A stretch of 33,670 bases of DNA from an uncultured Alphaproteobacteria bacterium. GTDB lineage: Bacteria; Pseudomonadota; Alphaproteobacteria; HIMB59. Under the pieces are notes generated by a model. It was not told the origin of the DNA, did not search any database, and saw only the letters and a program-made list of their open reading frames with translations. Where the stretch lies: contig CACMIW010000008.1 in the NCBI GenBank assembly GCA_902613845.1, forward strand, positions 1-33,670, read 5' to 3'. Of the stretch, positions 26,042 through 33,670 are shown piece by piece. The translations under genes and the position numbers were made by a program. Within the stretch, counting starts at the first letter, position 1, and each line of letters begins with the position of its first letter.

Positions 26042-26993
26042 ACCCCGAAGTCTTTCTATTTTCTATATCTGTGTGAGCGCCAGCAACATTATCAAGATCA
26101 TATTTTGTAATTTTATCCAATTTAATTTTATCTTTTACAATCATCTCAAATAATTTATGGCTTGCAATTTCAAGCCACTCTCTATTAGCGTAAAAATGGA
26201 ATAGTGTAGGTCGAGTTAAATAAAAAGAACCAAATGCTAGATCTGTCATTTGAATGTCTTTATATGGTCCAGATGATTGACCAAAGCTAACTAACATCCC
26301 ATGTTTTTTTAAACATTTAAATGATTGAAACATTGTATCTTTACCAACACTGTCATAAACCACGTCAAGGCCTTTGTTATTTGTGATTTTTAATACTTCA
26401 TCTAAAAAATTTTTTTCAGAGTAGTTTATAACCTCGTCAAAGCCTCTTTGTTTTGCTAACTCACATTTATCTGAATTACCAGCTGTACCTATTAATTTTG
26501 CACCAATGTCTTTTATCCATTGGCCTGCGATCAATCCTACGCCTCCAGCCGCAGCATGAAATAATACCTCATGATTACTTTGTAAGTTATAACTGTCACA
26601 AACAAGATACTTTACTGTTAGTCCTTTAAGAATTGATGCGGCTGCTTGATCGAAAGATATGCTATCTGGGATAGAAACTACGAGATCCTCTGATATCATT
26701 CTATGTGTTGCGTATGCATTATTAGGTTGCGCATATGCTACGCGATCCCCTATTTTAAACTTTGTAACATTAGGGCCTATAGCTTCAACCTCGCCTGCAC
26801 CTTCGGAGCCTAAAACAAGATCTTTGTCAACAGGCCAAGGATATAATCCTGCTCTAAAATAAATATCGATAAAATTTACTCCAATTGCTCTATTTTTAAT
26901 CAAAATTTCATTCGATTTAAGTTCAGTGAGCTCAATACTTTTCCTTTGAAGAACGCTTGTATCACCAGGCTTATTTGCAACAATTGAATACAT
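26022..26993 (-). CDS. qor: NADPH:quinone oxidoreductase (zeta-crystallin type)
   Basis: Medium-chain dehydrogenase/reductase without zinc, reducing quinones or enones with NADPH. The 323 residues are the usual length. GVNFIDIYFRAGLYPWP is the QOR signature, LGSEGAGEVEAIGPNV the next, and the Rossmann motif is HAAAGGVGLIAGQW. Zinc-ligand cysteines are absent, as expected for the subfamily. The stop lies inside the end of the convergent aminotransferase gene (20-bp overlap). The 166-bp upstream region is shared with hsp20, transcribed the other way. Confidence 0.93.
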   Translation of the reverse strand: MYSIVANKPGDTSVLQRKSIELTELKSNEILIKNRAIGVNFIDIYFRAGLYPWPVDKDLVLGSEGAGEVEAIGPNVTKFKIGDRVAYAQPNNAYATHRMISEDLVVSIPDSISFDQAAASILKGLTVKYLVCDSYNLQSNHEVLFHAAAGGVGLIAGQWIKDIGAKLIGTAGNSDKCELAKQRGFDEVINYSEKNFLDEVLKITNNKGLDVVYDSVGKDTMFQSFKCLKKHGMLVSFGQSSGPYKDIQMTDLAFGSFYLTRPTLFHFYANREWLEIASHKLFEMIVKDKIKLDKITKYDLDNVAGAHTDIENRKTSGSIVLKI

Positions 26994-27042
26994 TAAAAGA
27001 ACCTATCATCTAAAAAAATGATCCAACAGTCAATTTGAAAGT

Positions 27043-27070
27043 CTTGAAATTCAAAATTGAAATCCCAAAT
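27043..27070 (+). promoter_or_regulatory. Heat-shock (sigma32/RpoH-like) promoter for hsp20
   Basis: CTTGAAA (27043-27049) and CCCAAAT (27064-27070), 14 bp apart, match the sigma32 consensus CTTGAAA / CCCCATnT closely. They lie 90 bp upstream of an hsp20 gene, where such a promoter is expected. A flanking imperfect dyad (CAATTTGAA ... TTCAAAATTG) overlaps the -35 element. Confidence 0.7.
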
Positions 27071-27128
27071 TAATAGTATGAGAAATTGCCATTTGGAATT
27101 TCTTTATTAACGCAGGTTTAAAAACTGC

Positions 27129-27162
27129 AATTAACAATTAACGCTTAAGGAGGTTAATTATG
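27129..27162 (+). promoter_or_regulatory. Shine-Dalgarno hairpin, possible RNA thermometer
   Basis: AATTAAC (27136-27142) pairs perfectly with GTTAATT (27153-27159), which touches the ATG. The 10-base loop and the first stem base contain the strong AAGGAGG (27147-27153). A second tandem copy of AATTAAC (27129-27135) offers an alternative partner. The stem is all A-T except one G-C pair, so it could melt with temperature and expose the site. This is inference; no known thermometer class (ROSE, fourU) is clearly matched. Confidence 0.45.
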
Positions 27163-27609
27163 ACTACATTTGACTTATCTCCTCTATGGAGATCATCAGT
27201 TGGTTTCGATGAGTTTGATAAACTTTTTGATACCGTCTTTTCTACGAACAATAAAGGTGCTTCTTATCCACCTTATAATATCGTCAAACATGATAAAAAT
27301 ATTTACCAAATTACTATGGCTATCGCCGGTTTTGGTGAGGACCAAATAGATATATCCCAAGAGGGTAATCTTTTGACTGTTAAGGGTGAAATGGGTGAAG
27401 ATAAAACTATGAATAAATCAGAATATCTTTATCGAGGAATTGCCAACAGAAATTTTGAGAGAAAGTTTGAGTTAGCTGATACTGTAAAAGTTATAGAGGC
27501 TGATTTAAATAATGGTCTGTTAAGTATAAATCTTGAAAGAGAAATACCTGAACACCAAAAACCTAGAAAAATAAAAGTTAATACAAATTCTAAACTTTTA
27601 TCAGCTTAA
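27160..27609 (+). CDS. ibpA: Small heat-shock protein (Hsp20, IbpA type)
   Basis: ATP-independent holdase that keeps unfolding proteins soluble. The 149 residues contain an alpha-crystallin domain from about 38 to 135. YNIVKHDKNIYQITMAIAGF opens the domain. YLYRGIANRNFERKFELAD and VKVIEADLNNGLLSINLERE are the IbpA-type core. The N-terminus MTTFDLSPLWRSSVGFDEFDKLF is the usual IbpA/HspA leader. Start is fixed by AAGGAGG upstream. A sigma32-like promoter and a possible thermometer hairpin precede the gene, both consistent with heat control. Confidence 0.95.
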   Translation: MTTFDLSPLWRSSVGFDEFDKLFDTVFSTNNKGASYPPYNIVKHDKNIYQITMAIAGFGEDQIDISQEGNLLTVKGEMGEDKTMNKSEYLYRGIANRNFERKFELADTVKVIEADLNNGLLSINLEREIPEHQKPRKIKVNTNSKLLSA

Positions 27610-27611
27610 AT

Positions 27612-27643
27612 AAAAAAAATGGGCTGCTTTTTATAAGCAGCCC
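27612..27643 (-). terminator. Bidirectional hairpin terminator between hsp20 and sodB
   Basis: A perfect 9-bp stem, GGGCTGCTT (27621-27629) with AAGCAGCCC (27635-27643), and a 5-base loop. Read on the - strand it is followed after one base by eight T residues, an excellent terminator for sodB. On the + strand TAATATTT follows, weaker but usable for hsp20. Confidence 0.9.
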
Positions 27644-27649
27644 TAATAT

Positions 27650-28243
27650 TTAATCTAATTGAGAAGCAACAAATTCCCAGTTTACTAAACTATCTAAAAA
27701 TGCTTTTAAATAATCAGGTCGTTTGTTTCTATAATCTATATAATAAGAGTGTTCCCATACGTCACAACCTAGTATTGGCTTCATTCCATCAACTAGAGGG
27801 TTAGAAGCATTAGGTGACTTAGTGACCACTAGTTTACCATTATCAATGGCAAGCCAAGCCCATCCAGAACCAAATTGAGTTGTTCCTGCCTGAATAAAAG
27901 CTTCTTTGAATTGATCAATCCCTCCTAGGTCTGATGTAATTCTGCTCTCCAATTCGGACGGCATAGAGCCTCCCCCATTGGGTTTCATACATTGCCAAAA
28001 TAAAATATGGTTCCAATGTTGACCTGCATTATTAAAAATTCCTGCCATCGATGAGTCTTTACTTGATTTTACAACTATTTCCTCAAGAGAAGAGTCTTTC
28101 ATATCAGTGTCTTTAACAAGATTATTTAAATTTGTTACATATGTTTGATGATGTTTGCCATGATGGAAATCAAGAGTTTCTGATGACATATATGGAGCTA
28201 AAGCATCATTTGCATAAGGTAAGCTTGGTAATTCAAAAGTCAT
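27650..28243 (-). CDS. sodB: Superoxide dismutase, Fe type
   Basis: Converts superoxide to oxygen and hydrogen peroxide. The 197 residues match the Fe/Mn family from MTFELPSLPYANDALAPYMS. Metal ligands are H27 (FHHGKHHQTY), H79 (HWNHILFW), D161 and H165 (DVWEHSYYIDYRN). The active-site glutamine is in the first half (Q75 in NNAGQHWNH), the Fe-SOD arrangement, so iron is the likely metal. A good Shine-Dalgarno (AAAGGAAAT) precedes ATG 28243, and a strong hairpin terminator follows the stop. Confidence 0.96.
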   Translation of the reverse strand: MTFELPSLPYANDALAPYMSSETLDFHHGKHHQTYVTNLNNLVKDTDMKDSSLEEIVVKSSKDSSMAGIFNNAGQHWNHILFWQCMKPNGGGSMPSELESRITSDLGGIDQFKEAFIQAGTTQFGSGWAWLAIDNGKLVVTKSPNASNPLVDGMKPILGCDVWEHSYYIDYRNKRPDYLKAFLDSLVNWEFVASQLD

Positions 28244-28332
28244 ATTTATTTCCTTTAATTAAAATTCTTAATGCGTATTTTTTATATTATTGTGGAAACA
28301 ATGACAACCTTTGAAGAAATAGATACAAAAAT

Positions 28333-29133
28333 ATGAGGAATATAGTTAGTATTCAGTCTACTGTCTTAAATGATAAAGTAGGAAATCATGCCGCTCGATC
28401 AATCTTAAGTGACAAAGGTTATAATATTTATGAGATACCGACTGTAATTTTAACATCTCATAAAGCTGTAAAGGGCACACTTCAAATCAGTAACAACAGT
28501 TTAAATCCATGGGTAATTTTTAATAAAGTCAGGAAAACATATAAATTAAGCTTAAATGATTTAACAATTATTGGCTACACACCCAACTCAAAGATTTCAA
28601 AATCGATTGGTAAAATTATTAATGTGCAAAATAGAATTGTTTTAGACCCTGTAATGGGAGATATAGGAATAGGTCTATATGTAGAAAAAAACGTTGCAAA
28701 TTTTTTTAAAAAAGTAATAACAAGAGTTAAATATATATCAGCAAATTTTTTTGAGTGGTCATACTTAAGTAATAAAGATGTAAAAAACTATAGTATTAGC
28801 GAGATCATAACTGACCTCAAATCGTTTACGAGGAAGTTTAATAGTCAAGTATTAATACGAAGCATTCCAAAAAATAAAAAAATATTAAATATTATTTGTA
28901 ATAAAAGAGAAATTTTTGTCATAGAAACACCTTACATCAATTTCAAAGAAAGATTTCATGGAGCTGGCGACCAATCTACAGCTTTATATGCTCACTATAT
29001 CTATAAAAAAAATACAACAAGAGAAATACTAGAAAATGTTACGAATGATATTTATGATATTTTGCTAAAAAATAAAATACGTTCTAAAAAAAGAAAAAAA
29101 AGATTTAAAGCTAAGAGCTTAAATAATCTTTGA
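28333..29133 (+). CDS. pdxY: Pyridoxal kinase-like protein (PdxY/PdxK family)
   Basis: Ribokinase-fold kinase, probably phosphorylating pyridoxal in the B6 salvage pathway. The N-terminus IVSIQSTVLNDKVGNHAAR matches the PdxY start (SIQSxVxxGxVGN). VLDPVMGDIGIGLYV (103-117) and the catalytic GAGD (D213 in FHGAGDQSTALYAHY) are present. Between them the sequence is unusually divergent, and the normal TPNxxE segment reads SANFFEW. A basic tail (KNKIRSKKRKKRFKAK) ends the protein. The last 23 bp overlap asd on the other strand. A relative with a different small substrate is possible. Confidence 0.78.
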   Translation: MRNIVSIQSTVLNDKVGNHAARSILSDKGYNIYEIPTVILTSHKAVKGTLQISNNSLNPWVIFNKVRKTYKLSLNDLTIIGYTPNSKISKSIGKIINVQNRIVLDPVMGDIGIGLYVEKNVANFFKKVITRVKYISANFFEWSYLSNKDVKNYSISEIITDLKSFTRKFNSQVLIRSIPKNKKILNIICNKREIFVIETPYINFKERFHGAGDQSTALYAHYIYKKNTTREILENVTNDIYDILLKNKIRSKKRKKRFKAKSLNNL

Positions 29134-30142
29134 TCAAGATTTCTGCTATTTGTACAGTGTTTAAAGCAGCTCCCTTTCTTAAATTGTCAGACACGCACCA
29201 GAAATTAAGACCATTTGGAATAGTGGGGTCTCTTCTAATTCTGCTAACGTAGACAGGGTCTAAACCTGCAGATTCAATCGGAGTTACGTACCCCTCATCA
29301 GCGCGGTAATCAATCATTTTTAGACCAGGGGATTTCTTAAAAATTTCTCTTATTTGGTCCTCTTCATAAGGCTTTTCAAACTCGATGTTTACAGCTAGTG
29401 AATGAGATATAAATACTGGTACTCGAACACAAGTTGCGGTTAATTCTATGTTTTGATCAAGAATTTTTTTTGTTTCATTGTACATTTTCCACTCTTCTTT
29501 GGTTTGACCGTCCTCTAAGAAAACATCTATATGCGGGATAACATTAAAAGCAATTTGTTTAGTAAATTTTTCCTTCACTACTGCTTCATTTGCATAGATT
29601 GATTTAGTTTGATTAAATAATTCATCTGCAGCTTCTTTACCTGCACCAGAAACTGATTGATAAGTTGAAACAACAATTCTTTTGACTTTGAAATGATCAT
29701 GCAAAGGTTTAACCGCAACTAGCATCCCCATAGTTGAACAGTTAGGATTAGAAATGATATTTTTTTTTCTAAAGTCTTTTAGCGCCTCAGGATTGACCTC
29801 AGCGACTACTAATGGGACATCTGGATCTGTTCGAAAATGAGAGGTATTGTCAATTACTATACAACCTTGCTTGGCTGCTTTAGGAGCAAACTCACTTGAA
29901 ACTTTCGCACCTGGTGAAAAAATAGCTATGTCAGTATCAGAAAAATCATATTCAGCTAAGTCTGCTACTACAACAGACTTGTTTTCTCCGTAATCAATTG
30001 TGCTTCCTTTAGAACGAGAAGAAGCTAAAGCGATTAAATCAGAATATTGAATTTCTTTTTCATCAATAATATCTAAAACCTCTCTACCGACATTTCCAGT
30101 TGCTCCGACAACAGCAATTTTAGGTTTTTTAGAAGAAGCCAA
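29111..30142 (-). CDS. asd: Aspartate-semialdehyde dehydrogenase
   Basis: NADPH-dependent conversion of aspartyl phosphate to aspartate semialdehyde, the branch to lysine, threonine and methionine. The NADP motif VVGATGNVGREVLDII is near the N-terminus, the catalytic cysteine is in SNPNCSTMGM (C135 from this start), and YQSVSGAG and RVPVFISHS are typical. Two TTG starts are possible: 30157, inside leuB with no Shine-Dalgarno, and 30142, one base after the leuB stop with GAGAG upstream. I prefer 30142 (343 aa), moderately. The stop overlaps the pyridoxal-kinase-like gene on the other strand. Confidence 0.95.
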   Translation of the reverse strand: MASSKKPKIAVVGATGNVGREVLDIIDEKEIQYSDLIALASSRSKGSTIDYGENKSVVVADLAEYDFSDTDIAIFSPGAKVSSEFAPKAAKQGCIVIDNTSHFRTDPDVPLVVAEVNPEALKDFRKKNIISNPNCSTMGMLVAVKPLHDHFKVKRIVVSTYQSVSGAGKEAADELFNQTKSIYANEAVVKEKFTKQIAFNVIPHIDVFLEDGQTKEEWKMYNETKKILDQNIELTATCVRVPVFISHSLAVNIEFEKPYEEDQIREIFKKSPGLKMIDYRADEGYVTPIESAGLDPVYVSRIRRDPTIPNGLNFWCVSDNLRKGAALNTVQIAEILIKDYLSS

Positions 30143-30143
30143 A

Positions 30144-31226
30144 TTAAATTCTCTCAATTATTAAATCGCCCATTTTAGAACAGGAGACAAGAGTTTGGTC
30201 TTCATTTGTGTAAATGTCTCCAGTTCTGTAACCCTCAGAAAGAATTTGTTGAACAGCACTTTCTACTTTGTTAGATAACTCTGGTTTATTGAGGTTATAT
30301 TTTAACATCATAGACAAACTTAAAATGGTAGCGATTGGATTTGCTTTATCTTGACCTGCAATATCAGGGGCACTTCCATGAACGGGCTCAAAAAGTCCAT
30401 GTCTTTTGCCATTTTTTTCTTCTCCTAATGATGCCGATGGTAACATTCCAAGCGAACCAGTGAGCATAGCAGCACAATCACTCAGCAGATCTCCAAAGAG
30501 ATTATCTGTAACTATTACATCAAATTGTTTTGGGTTTCTAACAAGTTGCATGGCACAATTATCTGCTAACATATTTTCTAGTGTAATATCTGAAAAATCT
30601 TTATGAGTTTCTTTCACAATCTCTCTCCAGAGTACACCTGTTTCCATAACGTTAGCTTTCTCAACAGATGTTACTTTATTGTTTCTTTTTCTGGCTAAAT
30701 CAAAAGCAACTCTAGCAATTCTATCTATTTCGTAATCGTAATAAATTTGTGTGTCGATCGCTTTCTTACCATTTGGTGTGTCTTCAATTCCTCGAGGTTG
30801 ACCAAAATATACACCACCAGTCAATTCTCTTACAATCATAATATCTAAATTGTTTACCACTTCATTTTTTAAAGTTGAAGCTGAAACAAGAGCATCAAAA
30901 ACTAATGCAGGTCTCAGATTTGCAAAAAGTTCTAATTCTTTCCTCAAACCTAAAAGCCCAGCTTCTGGTCTTTTTGATCTTTCAACGTCATCCCACTTTG
31001 ATCCACCAACTGCTCCCAATAATACAGCATCTGAATTTTTTGCTTTCTCTAAAACAGTGTTAGTTAAAGGTTCGCCATTAACATCATATGAAGCGCCTCC
31101 AACTAAATCTTTTTCATAACTTGCATTAAGACCTTGCTCATTTAATTTTTCAATTACTCTTATGGCTTGATCTGCAACTTCCACACCTATGCCATCTCCA
31201 GGTAAAACTAAAATTTTAGAACTCAT
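30144..31226 (-). CDS. leuB: 3-isopropylmalate dehydrogenase
   Basis: Oxidative decarboxylation of 3-isopropylmalate in leucine biosynthesis. The 360 residues include LVLPGDGIGVEVADQA at the N-terminus, LRPALVF, VRELTGGVYFGQPRG, and FEPVHGSAPDIAGQDKANP for NAD binding. ATG 31226 immediately follows the leuD stop (TAA-ATG). Part of the run rplS-leuC-leuD-leuB-asd, an order common in Alphaproteobacteria. Confidence 0.98.
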   Translation of the reverse strand: MSSKILVLPGDGIGVEVADQAIRVIEKLNEQGLNASYEKDLVGGASYDVNGEPLTNTVLEKAKNSDAVLLGAVGGSKWDDVERSKRPEAGLLGLRKELELFANLRPALVFDALVSASTLKNEVVNNLDIMIVRELTGGVYFGQPRGIEDTPNGKKAIDTQIYYDYEIDRIARVAFDLARKRNNKVTSVEKANVMETGVLWREIVKETHKDFSDITLENMLADNCAMQLVRNPKQFDVIVTDNLFGDLLSDCAAMLTGSLGMLPSASLGEEKNGKRHGLFEPVHGSAPDIAGQDKANPIATILSLSMMLKYNLNKPELSNKVESAVQQILSEGYRTGDIYTNEDQTLVSCSKMGDLIIERI

Positions 31227-31835
31227 TTAATTTTTTTTAAATAACCAAGGTTTTGTATTTTTTTTATCCTCTTCGTATGCATTAATTTTGTCTTGGTAAC
31301 CAAGGGTAATGCCTATATCGTCTAATCCCTGCAAAAGTCTTTCTTTTCTGAATTCTTCAATTTCAAAATTGATTGAATGATTGCCAGCTTTAATGATTTG
31401 CTCCGGAAGGTCGATAGTGAACTCAATTTGATTTTTAGCTGCTGTCATTAACCGATCAAGATTTTCAGGGCTGACAACTATCGGTAGAATTCCATTTTGA
31501 AAGCAATTATTATAGAAAATATCTGCAAAACTTGTTGAAATTACGCTTCTTATTCCAAAATCTTTAAGAGACCAAGGGGCGTGTTCTCTACTTGATCCAC
31601 AACCAAAATTATCACCAGCAACCAAAATTTTTGACTGATCAAAAGGAGACGTATTCAAAACAAAATCTTTAATGAGGTTTCCATCGTTATCATATCTCAT
31701 CTCATAAAACAAACTTACACCAAGACCAGTTCTTTTAATTGTTTTGAGAAATTGCTTTGGGATGATCATATCAGTATCGATATTAACAATTGGCAAAGGA
31801 GCTGCGATACCTTTTAAAGAATGAAACTTATCCAT
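31227..31835 (-). CDS. leuD: 3-isopropylmalate dehydratase small subunit
   Basis: Swivelling-domain subunit that pairs with LeuC to isomerise isopropylmalate. The 202 residues are the usual bacterial length. [20 protein letters not shown] is the N-terminal signature, and [20 protein letters not shown] contains the substrate-loop serine/arginine region. ATG 31835 lies one base after the leuC stop, and its stop abuts leuB. Confidence 0.98.
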   Translation of the reverse strand: MDKFHSLKGIAAPLPIVNIDTDMIIPKQFLKTIKRTGLGVSLFYEMRYDNDGNLIKDFVLNTSPFDQSKILVAGDNFGCGSSREHAPWSLKDFGIRSVISTSFADIFYNNCFQNGILPIVVSPENLDRLMTAAKNQIEFTIDLPEQIIKAGNHSINFEIEEFRKERLLQGLDDIGITLGYQDKINAYEEDKKNTKPWLFKKN

Positions 31836-31836
31836 T

Positions 31837-33246
31837 TTATGTAAAATCTCTTATATCTGAAATGTTTCCAGTAATAGCAGATGCCGCAGCAAGCTCAGGA
31901 CTCATTAAATGAGTTCTACCACCTCGGCCTTGTCTACCTTCAAAATTTCTATTAGAAGTTGATGCGCACCTTTCACCTGGTTTTAATTGATCGGGATTCA
32001 TACCAAGGCACATTGAACATCCAGCCTCTCTCCATTCGAAGCCAGCATCTTTTAAAATTATATCAATTCCTTCTTCTTCTGCTTGTTTTTTAACTAAGCC
32101 TGATCCTGGTACTATCATTGCTTGAACGTGTGAAGCAATCTTTTTGTCCTTAACAATAGATGCAACTTTTCTTAAATCCTCAATTCGACCATTTGTGCAA
32201 GAACCAATAAATATTTTATCTAATTTTATGTCTGTAATTTTTGTTCCGGGCTTAAGACCCATATACTCAAGTGATCTTTCAATACTTTTCTTTTTATTTT
32301 CTGTTTTAGCACTACTTGGATTTGGCACCGTGCCTTTCACTGACACAACATCCTCAGGGCTAGTTCCCCATGTCACCATTGGGTCAATTTCTGAACTATC
32401 TATAACTATTTCATGATCGTAATTTGCATCATTATCTGAGGGAAGAGATGACCAGTATTCTACTGCTTGATCCCAGTGTTCAGTTCCAGGGGCATAAGGT
32501 CTACCTTTTATATAATTAAAAGTTGTTTGATCTGGGCTAATTAATCCAGCGCGAGCACCAGCTTCAATGCTCATATTACAAATAGTCATTCTGCCTTCCA
32601 TAGAAAGGCCCATGATAGATGAACCAGCATACTCAATTACATGACCAGTTCCCCCAGCTGTTCCAATTTTTCCAATTATGTACAAGATTAAATCTTTAGA
32701 ATTTACTCCAAAGGGAAGTTCACCATTTACCGAAATTCTCATATTTTTTGCAGGATTTTGAACAATTGTTTGCGTAGCCAGAACATGCTCAACTTCACTT
32801 GTTCCGATACCAAAAGCGAGAGCCCCGAAAGCTCCATGAGTAGAGGTGTGACTGTCTCCACAGACAATTGTCATGCCCGGTTGGGTAATTCCCTGCTCAG
32901 GACCAATGATGTGAACAATACCTTGTCTTTGGTCCATTAAATCAAAATATTGAATTCCATGCTCTTTAGTGTTTTTTGCTAAAGTATCGACTTGAATTTT
33001 ACTTTGTGGATCCTCAATATTTTGTCTATTTATAGTAGGAACATTATGGTCTGCGACAGCTATCGTAGCCTCTGGTCTGTGAACAGGACGATTGGATAGT
33101 TTTAATCCTTCGAAAGCTTGAGGGCTAGTTACTTCATGAACTAAATGACGATCAATATATAAAAGATTAGTCCCATCTTCTCTTTGACCGACAAGATGCT
33201 CAGACCAGATTTTATCAAAAAGTGTTTTTGGGCCTTGGTTGCTCAA
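31837..33246 (-). CDS. leuC: 3-isopropylmalate dehydratase large subunit
   Basis: Iron-sulfur subunit of isopropylmalate isomerase. The 469-residue protein has its [4Fe-4S] ligands at C350 ([13 protein letters not shown]), C410 and C413 ([11 protein letters not shown]), and typical [28 protein letters not shown]. The start is TTG 33246: no ATG lies near, and [19 protein letters not shown] aligns with family N-termini. The gap from rplS is only 10 bp and lacks a terminator, so the ribosomal protein and leucine genes may be co-transcribed. Confidence 0.97.
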   Translation of the reverse strand: MSNQGPKTLFDKIWSEHLVGQREDGTNLLYIDRHLVHEVTSPQAFEGLKLSNRPVHRPEATIAVADHNVPTINRQNIEDPQSKIQVDTLAKNTKEHGIQYFDLMDQRQGIVHIIGPEQGITQPGMTIVCGDSHTSTHGAFGALAFGIGTSEVEHVLATQTIVQNPAKNMRISVNGELPFGVNSKDLILYIIGKIGTAGGTGHVIEYAGSSIMGLSMEGRMTICNMSIEAGARAGLISPDQTTFNYIKGRPYAPGTEHWDQAVEYWSSLPSDNDANYDHEIVIDSSEIDPMVTWGTSPEDVVSVKGTVPNPSSAKTENKKKSIERSLEYMGLKPGTKITDIKLDKIFIGSCTNGRIEDLRKVASIVKDKKIASHVQAMIVPGSGLVKKQAEEEGIDIILKDAGFEWREAGCSMCLGMNPDQLKPGERCASTSNRNFEGRQGRGGRTHLMSPELAAASAITGNISDIRDFT

Positions 33247-33256
33247 GATAATACTT

Positions 33257-33670
33257 TTAGCTTTTAGTTTCTGCCTCTTCTATTTTTTTCTCTACAGGCT
33301 TTTCTTCTTTTGGCTCATCTTCAACTTTGGGTTCTTCTTGTGGTGATGATTCCTCTGATTTAGTTTCTTTAATTTCTTCTTTAGAGTTGTCTTCAGACTT
33401 AGGGGCTTCTTGAGATAAAGTTTCCTCTGTTTTAGTCTCTTTAGCTTCTTCCTTTGGTATTTCGTCAGTTACAGGTGTATCTGATTTATTTTCTTCAGTA
33501 CTAACCTCTGAAATTTCTTCAGCATCTTCGATTGTGGATACAAATTGGTTATCATCATATGATCGACCGTCAGTTCTTTCTGCAATTCTTGCTTTTTTAC
33601 CAGACAAACCTCTTAGATAATATAATTTAGCTCTTCTTACATCTCCAACTTTTACACGTTCGATTGAGTC
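33257..33670 (-). CDS. rplS: 50S ribosomal protein L19, 3' part with a long acidic tail (5' end outside window)
   Basis: The frame is open to the right edge: 137 residues are visible, beginning [20 protein letters not shown], the conserved C-terminal part of L19, followed by [16 protein letters not shown]. Here a typical L19 would end or nearly end; this one continues for about 100 more residues, rich in Glu, Lys, Ser, Thr and Pro and predicted disordered. The tail holds two 24-residue repeats and a third partial one (33260-33457). An in-frame TTG at 33607 is internal, not a start. L19 makes a bridge region between ribosomal subunits; a function for the tail is unknown. Confidence 0.93.
   Translation of the reverse strand, partial: DSIERVKVGDVRRAKLYYLRGLSGKKARIAERTDGRSYDDNQFVSTIEDAEEISEVSTEENKSDTPVTDEIPKEEAKETKTEETLSQEAPKSEDNSKEEIKETKSEESSPQEEPKVEDEPKEEKPVEKKIEEAETKS
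33260..33457 (-). repeat. Tandem 72-bp coding repeats in the L19 tail
   Basis: Two 24-codon units (33386-33457 and 33314-33385) encode the pattern xKEExKETKxEExxxQExPKxED, and a third partial unit (33260-33313) starts PKEEK. The unit length is constant, which points to tandem duplication followed by divergence. Confidence 0.8.

Noticed and set aside
28301-28336. 11-codon ORF overlapping the pyridoxal-kinase-like start by ATGA
   Set aside because: Too short to judge, no Shine-Dalgarno; chance is likely in AT-rich DNA.
1-33670. CRISPR arrays, insertion sequences, phage or toxin-antitoxin genes
   Set aside because: None seen: no regularly spaced repeats, transposase motifs or paired small toxin/antitoxin frames.

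Overview
The window is AT-rich, gene-dense chromosomal DNA, most likely from a free-living marine alphaproteobacterium with a streamlined genome. The evidence is an alphaproteobacterial-looking core gene order (rplS-leuC-leuD-leuB-asd; sdhCDAB-mdh-sucA-sucB beside an aconitase), a TakP-type TRAP transporter, and very tight packing. Many genes join by ATGA, TAATG or abutting TAA-ATG junctions, and three convergent pairs overlap at their 3' ends. The exact lineage (SAR116, AEGEAN-169 or HIMB59-like) is inference. I saw no mobile element, phage gene or CRISPR array.

Layout. 1-1137 (+) is the 3' part of an aconitase gene. 1134-9323 (-) is a seven-gene TCA operon, sdhC-sdhD-sdhA-sdhB-mdh-sucA-sucB, without sucCD or lpd. 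9324-9620 is a divergent intergenic region holding an operator-like inverted repeat and an 84-nt multi-stem RNA candidate. 9621-11521 (+) is dctQ-dctM of a TRAP transporter, facing across a perfect hairpin terminator the gene block 17083-11571 (-): ybgC, aacS, acetyl-CoA acetyltransferase, an EamA permease and the TakP-like binding protein. This can be read as uptake and activation of a keto acid, possibly acetoacetate. 20321-17186 (-) holds four small hypothetical genes followed by the methylthioadenosine salvage genes mtnP-mtnA. A tRNA-Arg(TCG) lies at 20415. 24331-20497 (-) is an envelope group: a GT-C type glycosyltransferase-like protein, a tandem PAP2 phosphatase and an exported EF-hand protein. 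24332-24690 carries a good sigma70-type promoter followed by tandem terminator-like hairpins (sRNA or attenuator candidate) and a 41-codon membrane ORF that abuts a class III aminotransferase. Next come qor (-), a heat-shock hsp20 gene with a sigma32-like promoter and a possible RNA thermometer (+), sodB (-), a pyridoxal-kinase-like gene (+), and the block rplS-leuC-leuD-leuB-asd (-) to the right edge.

Quality note. Three conserved genes (mdh, sdhA, the aminotransferase) are each broken by one extra base in a homopolymer. Removing one base restores family-like proteins in all three cases and makes sdhA abut sdhB exactly. Sequencing or assembly error is the simplest explanation. I annotate these as single genes with a frameshift.
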